Assembly: GCA_003138955.1 (NCBI GenBank)
Contig: PLHP01000405.1
Span: 1 to 33,673 of the forward strand
DNA length: 33,673 nt
DNA from: Acidobacteriaceae bacterium
GTDB lineage: Bacteria > Acidobacteriota > Terriglobia > Terriglobales > Acidobacteriaceae
Reading direction: 5' to 3'
Position numbers and translations under genes: made by a program. Within the stretch, counting starts at the first letter, position 1; the number at the start of each line of letters is the position of its first letter. Positions 16,040 to 25,696 of the stretch are shown here, one piece after another. The notes below the pieces were generated by a model. That model saw nothing but the letters and a program-made list of their open reading frames with translations, ran no database searches and was not told the DNA's origin.

Positions 16040-18229
16040 TTAATGAACAGTGGTGGTTAAGCCCTTAGGAGGCGCAGGTGGCGTAGGTGCTGCGCCAGTG
16101 GGATAACAAACATTCGCGTCAAACAGCAAAATGTTCGGCCAAGTGAACGATCCCCCAGAGACATAAGTGCCCGGACTAGCGGTCTGTGGGTAGAACGTGA
16201 TCTGGTTTCCCGAAATCGTCTCTATGAGGACGGTTCCGTTGTAGGCTGATGGGGAAATCCCCGTCACTGTAATCTTATCGCCTACCGTTAATCCAGTCGT
16301 GCTGTTCAGCGTCAGCGTTGTAACCGCAGGGCTCCCGTTTGCATAATTTGCAGCGGTTACCGTGTACGTCGTTTGACGGCTAGTGTCAATCGCGCTGTTG
16401 GCATAGCACAACCCTGCCGGAATCGTATAGACGTGCCCGGTCAGGTCGTTTCCTCCGCTCACATCGGGGCCGATTGCGGGAAATGGAATCGTCGTCTGCC
16501 CGATACCGTCAGCCCACCATGAGGGCGTAGCGCTTAGGAAGAACGAACTCGGAAGAGTGTGGGTGTAAGGACAACCAGTCTGCCCACCAGCATAAGTGCA
16601 ATTCCACGTCGCGGCGGCATTTACCACATCATAATTGCCCCAGAGCAGCGTGCTCGTCAATACATTAGGATCAGTCGTAAGTCCGCTGCAAGAGGTGGCT
16701 TGATTGGTGGCGCAGAATCCGGTCACGAAGATCGACAAACCTGGGTTCCCGTTAGGGGCGGATTCGTCGTCTATGTAATAGGTATGATAACCCACCTTGC
16801 CCAGCACGTTGCCGACGAAGTTCGACTGATAGCTGTAGGTGTCAATCTCCACCGGGGTAGCGTTGCCTCCGTAAATTAAGCCAATGCCCCAGCCGAGGTA
16901 CTGATTGCGAAAGTGCGTGGCCAGCCCGGTCGTGCCGTGGATGTTGTCGCCCACCGCCTGACCGCCCATGTTGCCTTCGTAGAGGTCCATATATACCCCG
17001 GTGTCATGGCCGTAGTTGATGTCCGAGGCCATGTATGTAGGCGGTGAGGTGTAGAAATCAGTGCCGAAGTTGTAGGCGTACACGTTCCCGGTAGCCGAAC
17101 CAGAAATCAAGGGCTGGGTGGAATGGTGCATGATGTTGTTGTCTACGAGGTTGTCGGAGGTGGTGTTGTATTCAATGATGTAGCAACTGGAGGAAGGACA
17201 GGTGTCGTAGAAATAATTGCTTTGCACCGTGATGTGATTGGCCTGCATGAGCCAGACGTGGTTGCGTAAGCCCGACTCGTTCCCCAGCGAGCGTATGTTC
17301 GTGACCCACGAATTGGTCGCGGAAGAGAAGGCGAGCCCGGACATAATCGAAGAACTGTCCGAATGGTCAAGCGTCATGTTCTCAATACCGTCGTATTGAT
17401 CCTCAGCATTCGCCCACCATGCGCCGGGAGACTTGCCGCGCACGCTCCAGTTGGTTGCGTACAAGCCAGGCGAAATGCCGACCGTATAACCGCCGCTGCC
17501 GTTGCTGGCGATGCTGGTAACCTGTACGAATTGCTCCTCGCTCCAAGTCACGCCAGAAATACTGCGTCCAAAGGCCACGCCTTGCTGCGAACAGGTGGTC
17601 GCGGTAACACCCGTGTCCGAGTCGCAGACAAACCAGCCGACTCCACTCTGCGGCGTGGTGTCGTTGGCCTGGTCGAGCACCAAGGCGTTGCCGACCTTCA
17701 GGTTGGTCACGTTGTTGAGCGTGATCGAGGTCGTGCCCTGAACGTATCCAGCAGTCCACTTGGCGCAGTTCGTCCCCGCGGAAGAAGTCCCGCACGGCGG
17801 GTTAACTTTGGCGCTCAGGAAATCGGTAGCCTCGCCCTGAAAGCAGACGTCGGCGGTGCCATCCAAGCAGCCTGAACCGGCAGTGAAATGGAGAATGGTC
17901 GACTTCGGCCCGGATCCGCGCAAGACGACATGGTTGACGTTCGAGAAGTTGATGCCAGTCGAGAGGGTGAAGGTCCCTGGTCCAAGCAGCACGTATTGAC
18001 TCGTGCCGGAACAATTGGAGAGAGCGGTGTTGATCGCCGCCGCAGTGCCGCTGTAGGCAGCAATGGTCGAACCGCACTGCGTCCATGAGGCATCGGGGAT
18101 TCCGCCAACCACTCCCGCATTCGTCCAATTCACCGCGCGATTGGGGTTAATAATGCCAGACCATGTCTGGGCTTGGGAGTACACACAAAGGCAAAGCAAG
18201 ATAACAGGGGGGAGTAACTGCCGTTTCAT
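16040..18229 (-). CDS. Secreted right-handed parallel beta-helix protein, paralog of 13877..15928
   Basis: Likely start at 18229 (MKRQLLPPVILLCLCVYSQAQTWSGIINPNRAVNW; upstream GAGGTGATAAG gives a plausible Shine-Dalgarno); parallel motifs YVLLGPGTFTLSTGINFSNVNHVVLRGSGPKSTILHFTAG, AIGPDVSGG, C-term PPAPPKGLTTTVH. Confidence 0.87.
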   Translation of the reverse strand: MKRQLLPPVILLCLCVYSQAQTWSGIINPNRAVNWTNAGVVGGIPDASWTQCGSTIAAYSGTAAAINTALSNCSGTSQYVLLGPGTFTLSTGINFSNVNHVVLRGSGPKSTILHFTAGSGCLDGTADVCFQGEATDFLSAKVNPPCGTSSAGTNCAKWTAGYVQGTTSITLNNVTNLKVGNALVLDQANDTTPQSGVGWFVCDSDTGVTATTCSQQGVAFGRSISGVTWSEEQFVQVTSIASNGSGGYTVGISPGLYATNWSVRGKSPGAWWANAEDQYDGIENMTLDHSDSSSIMSGLAFSSATNSWVTNIRSLGNESGLRNHVWLMQANHITVQSNYFYDTCPSSSCYIIEYNTTSDNLVDNNIMHHSTQPLISGSATGNVYAYNFGTDFYTSPPTYMASDINYGHDTGVYMDLYEGNMGGQAVGDNIHGTTGLATHFRNQYLGWGIGLIYGGNATPVEIDTYSYQSNFVGNVLGKVGYHTYYIDDESAPNGNPGLSIFVTGFCATNQATSCSGLTTDPNVLTSTLLWGNYDVVNAAATWNCTYAGGQTGCPYTHTLPSSFFLSATPSWWADGIGQTTIPFPAIGPDVSGGNDLTGHVYTIPAGLCYANSAIDTSRQTTYTVTAANYANGSPAVTTLTLNSTTGLTVGDKITVTGISPSAYNGTVLIETISGNQITFYPQTASPGTYVSGGSFTWPNILLFDANVCYPTGAAPTPPAPPKGLTTTVH

Positions 18230-18495
18230 TCTTATCACCTCGCCAAGACTTGCATTCCAGACCTGCAACGGAGCGTCCAGCGGAGACCCGGAATGCCTAG
18301 GCTCTGACCAGCGGGGGATGTCCTCATATTTTCCCTTTTGGCCCAAAATTAAGCCCTAGTCCTTAGCGATGAGCGTAAATACCGCGACAAGTATGCGCAA
18401 GACACGGAAGTGCATGGCTGGCAGACGCCCGGGGGACCAGTCGGCGACTCACCTTTGCCTCCCTAGTGCCGGAATAGGCCAACGTGAAAGGGGCT

Positions 18496-19899
18496 TCAGA
18501 CTTCTTCCAGGCACGGAACAACCGGCGGGCTAAGTGGCGCGAGTGCCACACTCTTCCTCGGCTGAATCCGTACCCAGCCCCCGGGAACAGCGACCGCCGC
18601 CAAGAGGAAGAAGATCCATATTGGGTGCATCATCGCGAACGCGGACTCCGTGAAGTTGTAGGCCACGAACACCACAAGATATGCTAACCTGAGGCTGGTC
18701 GAGCGCGAATCCCTGCGCAACGCAGCCACTATATTCTTATAACCGGTCACCAAAACCACAGCCAGCAAAGTAAGTCCCAGCCCCCCCAAGTTCAAGAAAA
18801 CCTCAATATAGCCGTTATGGGCTTGAACTGGGTGCCACCAGTAGATGCTCCAGATCTTTTCCAGCCGTTTCCCCAGCCAGAAACTATCGTAACCGGTACC
18901 GAGCAATGGATTGTGCACCATTCCGAGCACCAATTTCCAGATGTCAGTCCGGCCGGTCAGGGATGGGTCTCTTCCCATCGACTGCACCAAGCCCGAGCCG
19001 AAATTGAGGAACAGTGCGGAAAAGGAAACAGTCAGGATCGCCGCCACCATCAGGTGCACGATCCACGACCGTCGGCCGAAAGCGCGGACATTGGTCGCGA
19101 CAAGCAACGTGACCGCCATTAGGAAACACGAAAAAGAAGTCATCGAATTGGCCAGCCAGAATAGCCAGATGACCATCGCGAGGACGACACCGTGAGCGAT
19201 CAGCGTCCGAGTTCTGTTTCTGCGAGTACCGTGCCGATCACGCAACTCCTCAACGATGCACCACACAGACCCGAGTCCGAGAAGCAGACAAAGATAACCG
19301 AGTTGGTTCTTGTTGGATGTGACTCCAGTGTAAGTAGCCCCCCCCGTGAAAGGACTGTAGCGCCGCCCAAAGTCGGGATAATACTTGATCAATAACACGG
19401 ACGTGGGTATTAAGAGAAAAACCAGCCGCCCCAGGAGTCGCTTGACGGCAGCCAAAATATCCGAATCGGTCAGGACGATCAGGACCATCACCAAGTCACC
19501 CAAAGCCTTAACCCAACGCTTAAAGGAGACGCCACTGTAGTCGGACCAAAGGGCGCTTACGCCACAGTACAAGAAAAAGAGAAGAATCGGAATGTTCGCC
19601 CGCAGCAGCCTGCGGACCCGATGACCTCTCATGAAAAGCACGACTATACCGAACACTACGAGTCCGGTAAACACGAAGCGGTCTAGAGGACTACCGTCAA
19701 GGAGCTGACCGGGGGACATGCTCGAAGCGTCTGTGCCTGCTGCCCCCAGCCACTCCGATACCGGTCGGGATGCGGCGATCCATAACCACACCACGGGTAT
19801 CCAGAGAGCTTTCGAAGTACGCGCCTTTCGGTCACGAGCAAGCAGGAAGAGGCCCATGATACCGAATGCGAACAAAACGGTGGCGTTCTGCGGAGTCAA
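18496..19899 (-). CDS. O-antigen ligase/polymerase family protein (WaaL/Wzy-like)
   Basis: Multi-TM; GVSFKRWVKALGDLVMVLIVL, ...SLTGRTDIWKLVLGMVHNPLLGTGYDSFWLG...VQAHNGYIEVFLNLGGLGLTLL: O-antigen ligase signature. Confidence 0.92.
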   Translation of the reverse strand: MTPQNATVLFAFGIMGLFLLARDRKARTSKALWIPVVWLWIAASRPVSEWLGAAGTDASSMSPGQLLDGSPLDRFVFTGLVVFGIVVLFMRGHRVRRLLRANIPILLFFLYCGVSALWSDYSGVSFKRWVKALGDLVMVLIVLTDSDILAAVKRLLGRLVFLLIPTSVLLIKYYPDFGRRYSPFTGGATYTGVTSNKNQLGYLCLLLGLGSVWCIVEELRDRHGTRRNRTRTLIAHGVVLAMVIWLFWLANSMTSFSCFLMAVTLLVATNVRAFGRRSWIVHLMVAAILTVSFSALFLNFGSGLVQSMGRDPSLTGRTDIWKLVLGMVHNPLLGTGYDSFWLGKRLEKIWSIYWWHPVQAHNGYIEVFLNLGGLGLTLLAVVLVTGYKNIVAALRRDSRSTSLRLAYLVVFVAYNFTESAFAMMHPIWIFFLLAAVAVPGGWVRIQPRKSVALAPLSPPVVPCLEEV

Positions 19900-19934
19900 T
19901 TCTCGCCCAATGCTTTCCTACTGGCGGTACTGGG

Positions 19935-21758
19935 TCATCTCGAGTCCAGAAAAAGGCGGTGCAAAAGTTCCAAAGTTAGTATTTTGTGGATCTCCGTCGT
20001 ATGGTTCCGGTCTCCTTTGGTGTGTCCCCGCACAATCGCTTCGACCGCGCTCCGTTGCAGGTATGGCCGGGACAGTGTTCGCGAATCAAGCAGCATTTCC
20101 CGTATGTATTTTGCGAGGGCATCACGGTACCAGATGCGGAAATGATAAAACTTGTGCCGGCCGAGGAATAGCCGCTCTAAATGAAACGACGAGAAGAGAT
20201 GATCGATTTTCGCCACTGCTTGCGGCATCCCATAATCGTAGGCGTATTCCGCCTTAAACGTGAACTCGAGAAAACTCCGTAAAGCCGCTGCGCGCAGACG
20301 CCCATGGTTGCCAGCCAACCCTCGGTCTGTACGGATCTTCCGGAGTTCGGGGCTGCCATCGGCGATCAAGCGAAGTGAAACGTCGTTGTTCGTAAGCATC
20401 GCTTGCGGCGCGCGGAAAACCGCTCGCACAAAGTCGTTGTCGAGATATGGCGAGCGCAACGAGAGCTGGGTCTGCTCCAGCGCGAGAAGGCCGTAGTGGT
20501 GCCAGGGCGCCTGCCGGAAGACCGCGAATGAAAGCGGGTGGCCGTTCACGAGCGCAGCATAGGTCTGCTTCGCGACTTGGACCTGGGAGAGAAGTTCTGG
20601 AGCGAACAGCCCGGCAGCGGGCTCCTGTGGCTTGAATGCCCGAACCCGGCGTAGTACCTCGCCGCCATAGTTTCCGGTCATCCGGACCGGGGCAATCTTA
20701 GCCGCTTGCTCATTCACGTAAAGATCCGCGGAACGGCTGACGTCAGCACACGCGTCCGTGAGGTACACGGTTCGCTCCGCGTACTGGGGAAAGCGCGTGA
20801 GGAACTCCTCTCCTACTTGGATCACCTCGTGACTTTGTCCGCACGAGCGCGCTACCTCGCGAGCGATGCTGACGTCCTGACAATCGCGAAAAGCCCCCCC
20901 AAAGGAGTAGCAGGGAAGAGTTCCCGGAGGGGAGTCTTGCCACGACATAATAATGCGTGTGTCCAGTCCCCCAGTAAGGGACATGCCAATCCGCTCTTGC
21001 CCGTTAAAGTAGCGAGGCAGATTGCGGGAGAAGACCTCCCGGACCTCACGGTAATAGGATTCCGGCTCCAGCGTGTCTTGTTCCTCCCACACCCGCGGTT
21101 GAAAGTAGCAGGCTTTCTGCTCGATTGAGCCGCCCCGAAGCACCCAAGCCGCGGCCGGTGGGAGCACATGGATGCCCTCGAAGAGCGTCCGGTTCTCCAA
21201 CACACAGCCACAAGCCACCAACTCACCGAGGCCTCGAGCGTCAGCCTGGCGGAGTTCGGGGCGAACGGCCAGGATCGCCTTGGCTTCCGCTGCAAAGTAG
21301 AAAGCCTCGGTCGACTGGTGATAGTAGATCCGATGCATACCGTACCGGTCGTTGAAAAGCGTCCCCGTCCCGCGAGTCCGATCCGTCAGCAGCCCGTGGA
21401 ACCTTCCGTTCAAACCCGCCGGAAACGCAGGGTCCTCCTCGTAGAGGTGAACGAGATAGGAGGCCCTCTTCTCCTCGAGCGTATGACCCCGCTCCTTCAA
21501 GCGGCAAGCGATTCCTGGCTCCGGGTACTCCTCTCCGGAAAAAATAAGACCGATATCTCCCGTTTCGTTGCAGAGTGGCATTCCGTCCGCGAATGATTCC
21601 TTCCGTGCGGCCCACCCCACGTAAACTCCAAGCGACTCATCCGCCCATGTACCCGTGCTGTAGAAAGACTCGTGCCGAACGGACTCGACCATCTTGCACA
21701 CTTCCTGCTCCGCTCGTTGGCGCGGCATTCTTGTGACAAGACCTACGATTCCTGGCAT
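19935..21758 (-). CDS. Asparagine synthase (glutamine-hydrolysing)-like protein
   Basis: N-term MPGIVGLVTRMPRQ with GNAT-II-type features (LNGRFHGLLTDRTRGTGTLFNDRYGMHRIYYH, FYFAAEAKAILAV) and synthase domain GMSLTGGLDTRIIMSW (PP-loop variant). Confidence 0.88.
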   Translation of the reverse strand: MPGIVGLVTRMPRQRAEQEVCKMVESVRHESFYSTGTWADESLGVYVGWAARKESFADGMPLCNETGDIGLIFSGEEYPEPGIACRLKERGHTLEEKRASYLVHLYEEDPAFPAGLNGRFHGLLTDRTRGTGTLFNDRYGMHRIYYHQSTEAFYFAAEAKAILAVRPELRQADARGLGELVACGCVLENRTLFEGIHVLPPAAAWVLRGGSIEQKACYFQPRVWEEQDTLEPESYYREVREVFSRNLPRYFNGQERIGMSLTGGLDTRIIMSWQDSPPGTLPCYSFGGAFRDCQDVSIAREVARSCGQSHEVIQVGEEFLTRFPQYAERTVYLTDACADVSRSADLYVNEQAAKIAPVRMTGNYGGEVLRRVRAFKPQEPAAGLFAPELLSQVQVAKQTYAALVNGHPLSFAVFRQAPWHHYGLLALEQTQLSLRSPYLDNDFVRAVFRAPQAMLTNNDVSLRLIADGSPELRKIRTDRGLAGNHGRLRAAALRSFLEFTFKAEYAYDYGMPQAVAKIDHLFSSFHLERLFLGRHKFYHFRIWYRDALAKYIREMLLDSRTLSRPYLQRSAVEAIVRGHTKGDRNHTTEIHKILTLELLHRLFLDSR

Positions 21759-21761
21759 CGG

Positions 21762-22679
21762 CTATCCTTCAAAGAGTCTCTCGTTACGGACTGAAAACTT
21801 CCGGTTGTACCAGGATTTCCTAAGGTCGCGGAGCTTGGCCGCCACGGGCTCGGGGAGACGATCGGCGAGCTTGTGGTGCAAGCCGAGCCGGAAGGCCAGC
21901 GAACCGAGCGGAGTCAGCGGAACATAGTAGCGGGGCAAATCGATCTGTTGAAAGCCGTTGTTGCGCTTGAAATCGGCGAGTGTGTCTTGCTGTTTCTTGC
22001 CGTACGTAAAGCCGGCATACACCAGATAGGGGATGCCCCAATCGGCACAGCAGCGCACCGCGTGCGCGACCAAGGCGTTGGTCGGCGCTTTGTCGCGGTG
22101 GCAAACCATCGAGACAATGTTCATCATGCCCGCCTGCGTTCCCGTCCCATCTTGGACTAGCCGGGCAAAACCGATCAGGCTGTCATTGAAATAAGCGCCA
22201 ATAAATACGCTGCTCTCGGGAAAAGTGGCCTCCTCCGCATAAACGGTCCTGATGTCTTTTCCGTAATGGCTGTTCGGCTTGCCCTGGCGGACCGGAGTCT
22301 CGTTATAGATCTCCCAGATTCCCTTCACCAAGGCATCGTCGAAGGCTACTTCCCGCACCACTACTCCCTTCTTCTCCGCCTTCCGGACCATGTTTCGCGT
22401 CTTGGCGTCCACCTGCTTCGTCCACCAATGGTCGAAGGTCGATACCGCCAGGACGGCCAAATTGTCGGGTTCCATGGGATAACGAAACTTGGGTGCAGTC
22501 TCCGGCAGTTTCTGCATGAACGTGAACAGGTCCACTCGGGTTCCACACTTCCGCAGGCCGTCGAGAACCGGCTCCGGGTCGTCCACAAATTGATACTTGT
22601 CGGCATCAAGGCAGGCGATCCGAAGGAGCCTCCCTTGAACCCTGATGTCCCTACCACAACTTTTTATCAATGGATGCAT
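21762..22679 (-). CDS. GNAT/FemAB-like acyltransferase
   Basis: TRNMVRKAEKKGVVVREVAFDDALVKGIWEIYNETPVRQGKPNSHYGKD...SSVFIGAYFNDSLIGFARLVQDGTGTQAGMMNIVSMVCHRDKAPTNALVAHAVRCCADWGIPYLVYAG: GNAT-like fold pattern. Confidence 0.6.
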   Translation of the reverse strand: MHPLIKSCGRDIRVQGRLLRIACLDADKYQFVDDPEPVLDGLRKCGTRVDLFTFMQKLPETAPKFRYPMEPDNLAVLAVSTFDHWWTKQVDAKTRNMVRKAEKKGVVVREVAFDDALVKGIWEIYNETPVRQGKPNSHYGKDIRTVYAEEATFPESSVFIGAYFNDSLIGFARLVQDGTGTQAGMMNIVSMVCHRDKAPTNALVAHAVRCCADWGIPYLVYAGFTYGKKQQDTLADFKRNNGFQQIDLPRYYVPLTPLGSLAFRLGLHHKLADRLPEPVAAKLRDLRKSWYNRKFSVRNERLFEG

Positions 22680-22748
22680 GAATCAATACCTTCCAGTGCT
22701 GTGCCACCGCAGTCGAGAAACGTGTCTGTGTGGAGCGACACCTCGCTG

Positions 22749-23654
22749 CTAGTCAGTGACGTATGGATCTTTTATCGGGTTGATACCCGCGAACGCAAGC
22801 AGCTTGCCGAGATGATCAAAAAGCTTAACCAAGAGAGTCAAGAACCGGTGGTACCCTAACATCATCGCAAACGGCAGAGCAACGGTGTAAACTACGGCGG
22901 CCACCAAGGATTTTCCTAGGCTTATTGCGCCAAAGCTCGGTTGCAGCCTTGCCGATGCTCCACGAAGCAACGCTTTCCTTAACATATAGGTAGCTTTCCA
23001 GCGGGCCGGGGAAATCGCCTCATACACCACGGCGTCAGCGGACCAAATGAACTTATGGCCCTTTTCGATCATCCTTCTGAAGAAATCCTGGTCCTCACCG
23101 ACACGGAATTGTGGTCGGAACGGGTGTTCGCCGGCTTCGAAAACCTTCTTGTTCAGGAGCACATTGCCGGATCGTGCCTCCCACCACTTGACAATAGAAC
23201 CTGTCCGATTAACAGGACGCTCGTAGAAGTCGCTCTTAACGATCCAGTTTGGCGGTTCACCATCGAAGTGGCGCTTCACTGGTCCAAGCACCCCATCGAC
23301 CTGATGTTCCTCGCAGGTCTTGAACAAGGTCAGCAGCCAATGGCTCGTCGGAAACTCGTCGTCGTCGATAAGCGCGATGAAATCGCCGCTGGCGTTTTCG
23401 ATCGCCTTGTTGCGCGCTAGCGCGATGCCCTGCCGCGGCTCGACGCAGTACGTGATCGGGATGCTCCGCTGCGCGGCAAAATCCAACACTGCGGCTTTTG
23501 CAGATTGCAGTTCATCATTGTCGGCCACCACGATTGAAAAAGTGAATAGGCCATGCGTATCCTGGCCTGCAAGTTCCGTCAACAAACGTTGCAGACACTG
23601 GGGTCGCTTATAAGTGCAAACGCAGACACATATGTGATCCGTCTCTTTTGGCAT
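22749..23654 (-). CDS. Glycosyltransferase family 2
   Basis: HICVCVCTYKRPQCLQRLLTELAGQDTHGLFTFSIVVADND...ARNKAIENASGDFIALIDDDEFPTSHWLLTL; C-terminal TM segment. Confidence 0.92.
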   Translation of the reverse strand: MPKETDHICVCVCTYKRPQCLQRLLTELAGQDTHGLFTFSIVVADNDELQSAKAAVLDFAAQRSIPITYCVEPRQGIALARNKAIENASGDFIALIDDDEFPTSHWLLTLFKTCEEHQVDGVLGPVKRHFDGEPPNWIVKSDFYERPVNRTGSIVKWWEARSGNVLLNKKVFEAGEHPFRPQFRVGEDQDFFRRMIEKGHKFIWSADAVVYEAISPARWKATYMLRKALLRGASARLQPSFGAISLGKSLVAAVVYTVALPFAMMLGYHRFLTLLVKLFDHLGKLLAFAGINPIKDPYVTD

Positions 23655-23782
23655 TGATTTCGCGTTAGCTCGCGCGACCGCACCTTGCCGGGATTTCCAG
23701 GTAGTAGATCTTGCCGGAAACTGGCCCTAATGGCGCGTCGGAAATCGGGGTCAAAGGCCTTCCACCACACCCGATGGGGATA

Positions 23783-24922
23783 CTAGGCTTCAACAACACT
23801 CACAGCCGCCTGAATAGATCTCTCGCCTTGATGTCGAATCTGCGTGGCCTGAGAATCGAGATGAGCAAAGATGTCGTCCATAATTCTGGCCGTGAGCAAA
23901 ATCTCCCGGTACGAGATCGGCAGCGGAGTATCTTCCCGGATGGATCGGTAGAAGGACTCGATCAAGTACTTCATTCCGGATTTCATGTGGAAATCATTGG
24001 CCAAAAAACTCCCCAGGTTGGTCTTCAGATTTCCACAGTACTGCGCGGCCATGGTAACGGGCGGAACGAACTTCTCAACGTAGCTTTTGTACCGGACGCC
24101 GCGAAGTTTGATCAGGGTCTCCTGATGAAGATCAAGCATCAAACCGTTCTTCGGACCGTAAAGGCGAAACTGATGAAGCGCGGGCCGCATCTGGGAGGAG
24201 AAGGTGAAATATGCGGTGCGATACTCCTCGTCGCAAACGATGACCCTCAATTCATCGATGATCTCGTTTTCGCCAAGATTTTTCAGAAAAGGGCTGGTAA
24301 AACCATGGGCGATGACCTGGGGCGCTGCCCCGCTCAGAAATTCCGCAATTCTGGCGATACCATGACTGATGATGTTATGCAGCAATTTCCCTGGCAGTCT
24401 GCGCACCCAGTGTTTCTTATCGCCCAGAAGCGCTCCCGCGTAGTCGGAAGCCCCCATCTCATAGCAGTAATAGCTCTCCATATGCACCGGCGCGCCGCCC
24501 AGAAACCCGCTCTCGGCCAGCGCGCGCATACGCCGGGCGGCGTGGCTGAATTGATGATCGTGTCCTGCCGTTAGCTTGAGCCCTTTTTCGTTGGCCAGGT
24601 CGATCAGTCTTCGGGCATCGTCTTCGCAGAGCGTGAATGGCTTCTCGACATAAACATGGCATCCCGATTCCAGGCAAAGCCGGGCAATCTCGAAGTGGCT
24701 TTGCGGCGGCGTTGTGATGTGAATCACGTCGGGACGCGATTTTTCCAGAAGTTCGCTCAAATCACCAAAATGCTGTCGGATTGGAAACCGCTCATAAAGC
24801 TGCCGCGCCATCAGCGGCTCCCGATCGCAGACCCCAACGATCTCGCAATCTGGAATTCTCCCGATTTGCGCGGCGTGCGAATCCGCGATCTTTCCGCAGC
24901 CTACGATGCCGATCTTAAGCAT
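23783..24922 (-). CDS. Gfo/Idh/MocA-family oxidoreductase
   Basis: MLKIGIVGCGKIADSHAAQIGRIPDCEIVGVCDREPLMARQLYERF...DVIHITTPPQSHFEIARLCLESGCHVYVEKPFTL: hallmark motifs. Confidence 0.93.
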   Translation of the reverse strand: MLKIGIVGCGKIADSHAAQIGRIPDCEIVGVCDREPLMARQLYERFPIRQHFGDLSELLEKSRPDVIHITTPPQSHFEIARLCLESGCHVYVEKPFTLCEDDARRLIDLANEKGLKLTAGHDHQFSHAARRMRALAESGFLGGAPVHMESYYCYEMGASDYAGALLGDKKHWVRRLPGKLLHNIISHGIARIAEFLSGAAPQVIAHGFTSPFLKNLGENEIIDELRVIVCDEEYRTAYFTFSSQMRPALHQFRLYGPKNGLMLDLHQETLIKLRGVRYKSYVEKFVPPVTMAAQYCGNLKTNLGSFLANDFHMKSGMKYLIESFYRSIREDTPLPISYREILLTARIMDDIFAHLDSQATQIRHQGERSIQAAVSVVEA

Positions 24923-25604
24923 GGATTTTTCCGAACTCTTCGCTTTCGGAGTCGCGAGTCAACCCCTCGCCGGCCTTGCTCTTCGGGCGGAACACAATTA
25001 CTGTGGGCCCGTTCTCGCCATATTGGTTCTTCTCTACGACGTCGAAGTCGGCGTCCATAACGCCCACAATCGCCGCCAGTCTCGGTTTATGACCGCCCTT
25101 ACCATCCGTAGTATTCATTCTCACGATGAATACGCCGCCATTTTTCAGATACTTTGAGAAGTGATCGAGTATCGGTCTGACCTTGGCGGGCGGCACATGG
25201 TACATGGATTCCCGGAACAAGATCACATCAAACTGCTGGGTCGGCCGGTAGCCGAGGAAATCCGAGCAGGCGAAGCTATTCTTGCCGCCGCGGCCGTTTT
25301 CATCGGTTCGCTTCCTCGCCTTGGCCAGGGCTGCCTCGGATATATCCACGCCCACGTAGGTTGTGTAAGAAGTCGCTGCCAATTCATTCGCGGTATTGCC
25401 TGGTCCGCACCCGAGATCGAGGATGCTGCCGCCCTGAAGGTGTTTTTCCAGGTGCGGGTAGACACAGTCGCCCGCCGTATCGTCGATGAAATCCCAATGG
25501 GTCCCGGAGAATTCCTGATCCCACAGGATCATCTTGATCTTGGACGGGCCATACCTTTTGAGAAGCGCCCGCATAATAGTTAGAGTTCGTTCTGCTATAT
25601 ACAT
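24915..25604 (-). CDS. SAM-dependent methyltransferase (class I)
   Basis: HLQGGSILDLGCGPGNTANELAATSYTTYVGVDISEAALAKA...FACSDFLGYRPTQQFDVILFRESMYHV. Confidence 0.92.
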   Translation of the reverse strand: MYIAERTLTIMRALLKRYGPSKIKMILWDQEFSGTHWDFIDDTAGDCVYPHLEKHLQGGSILDLGCGPGNTANELAATSYTTYVGVDISEAALAKARKRTDENGRGGKNSFACSDFLGYRPTQQFDVILFRESMYHVPPAKVRPILDHFSKYLKNGGVFIVRMNTTDGKGGHKPRLAAIVGVMDADFDVVEKNQYGENGPTVIVFRPKSKAGEGLTRDSESEEFGKIHA

Positions 25605-25696
25605 ATTCTCCTCTCCGTCTGACTTTCGCCCCAGGATTGGGCTGGGTCACGGAAGCAATGTTCTGTTTTGTTTTCTCGTGTCCCGCCATCGCGGAG

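Noticed and set aside
23711-24574. 287-aa plus-strand ORF
   Set aside because: Antisense shadow of the Gfo/Idh/MocA gene.
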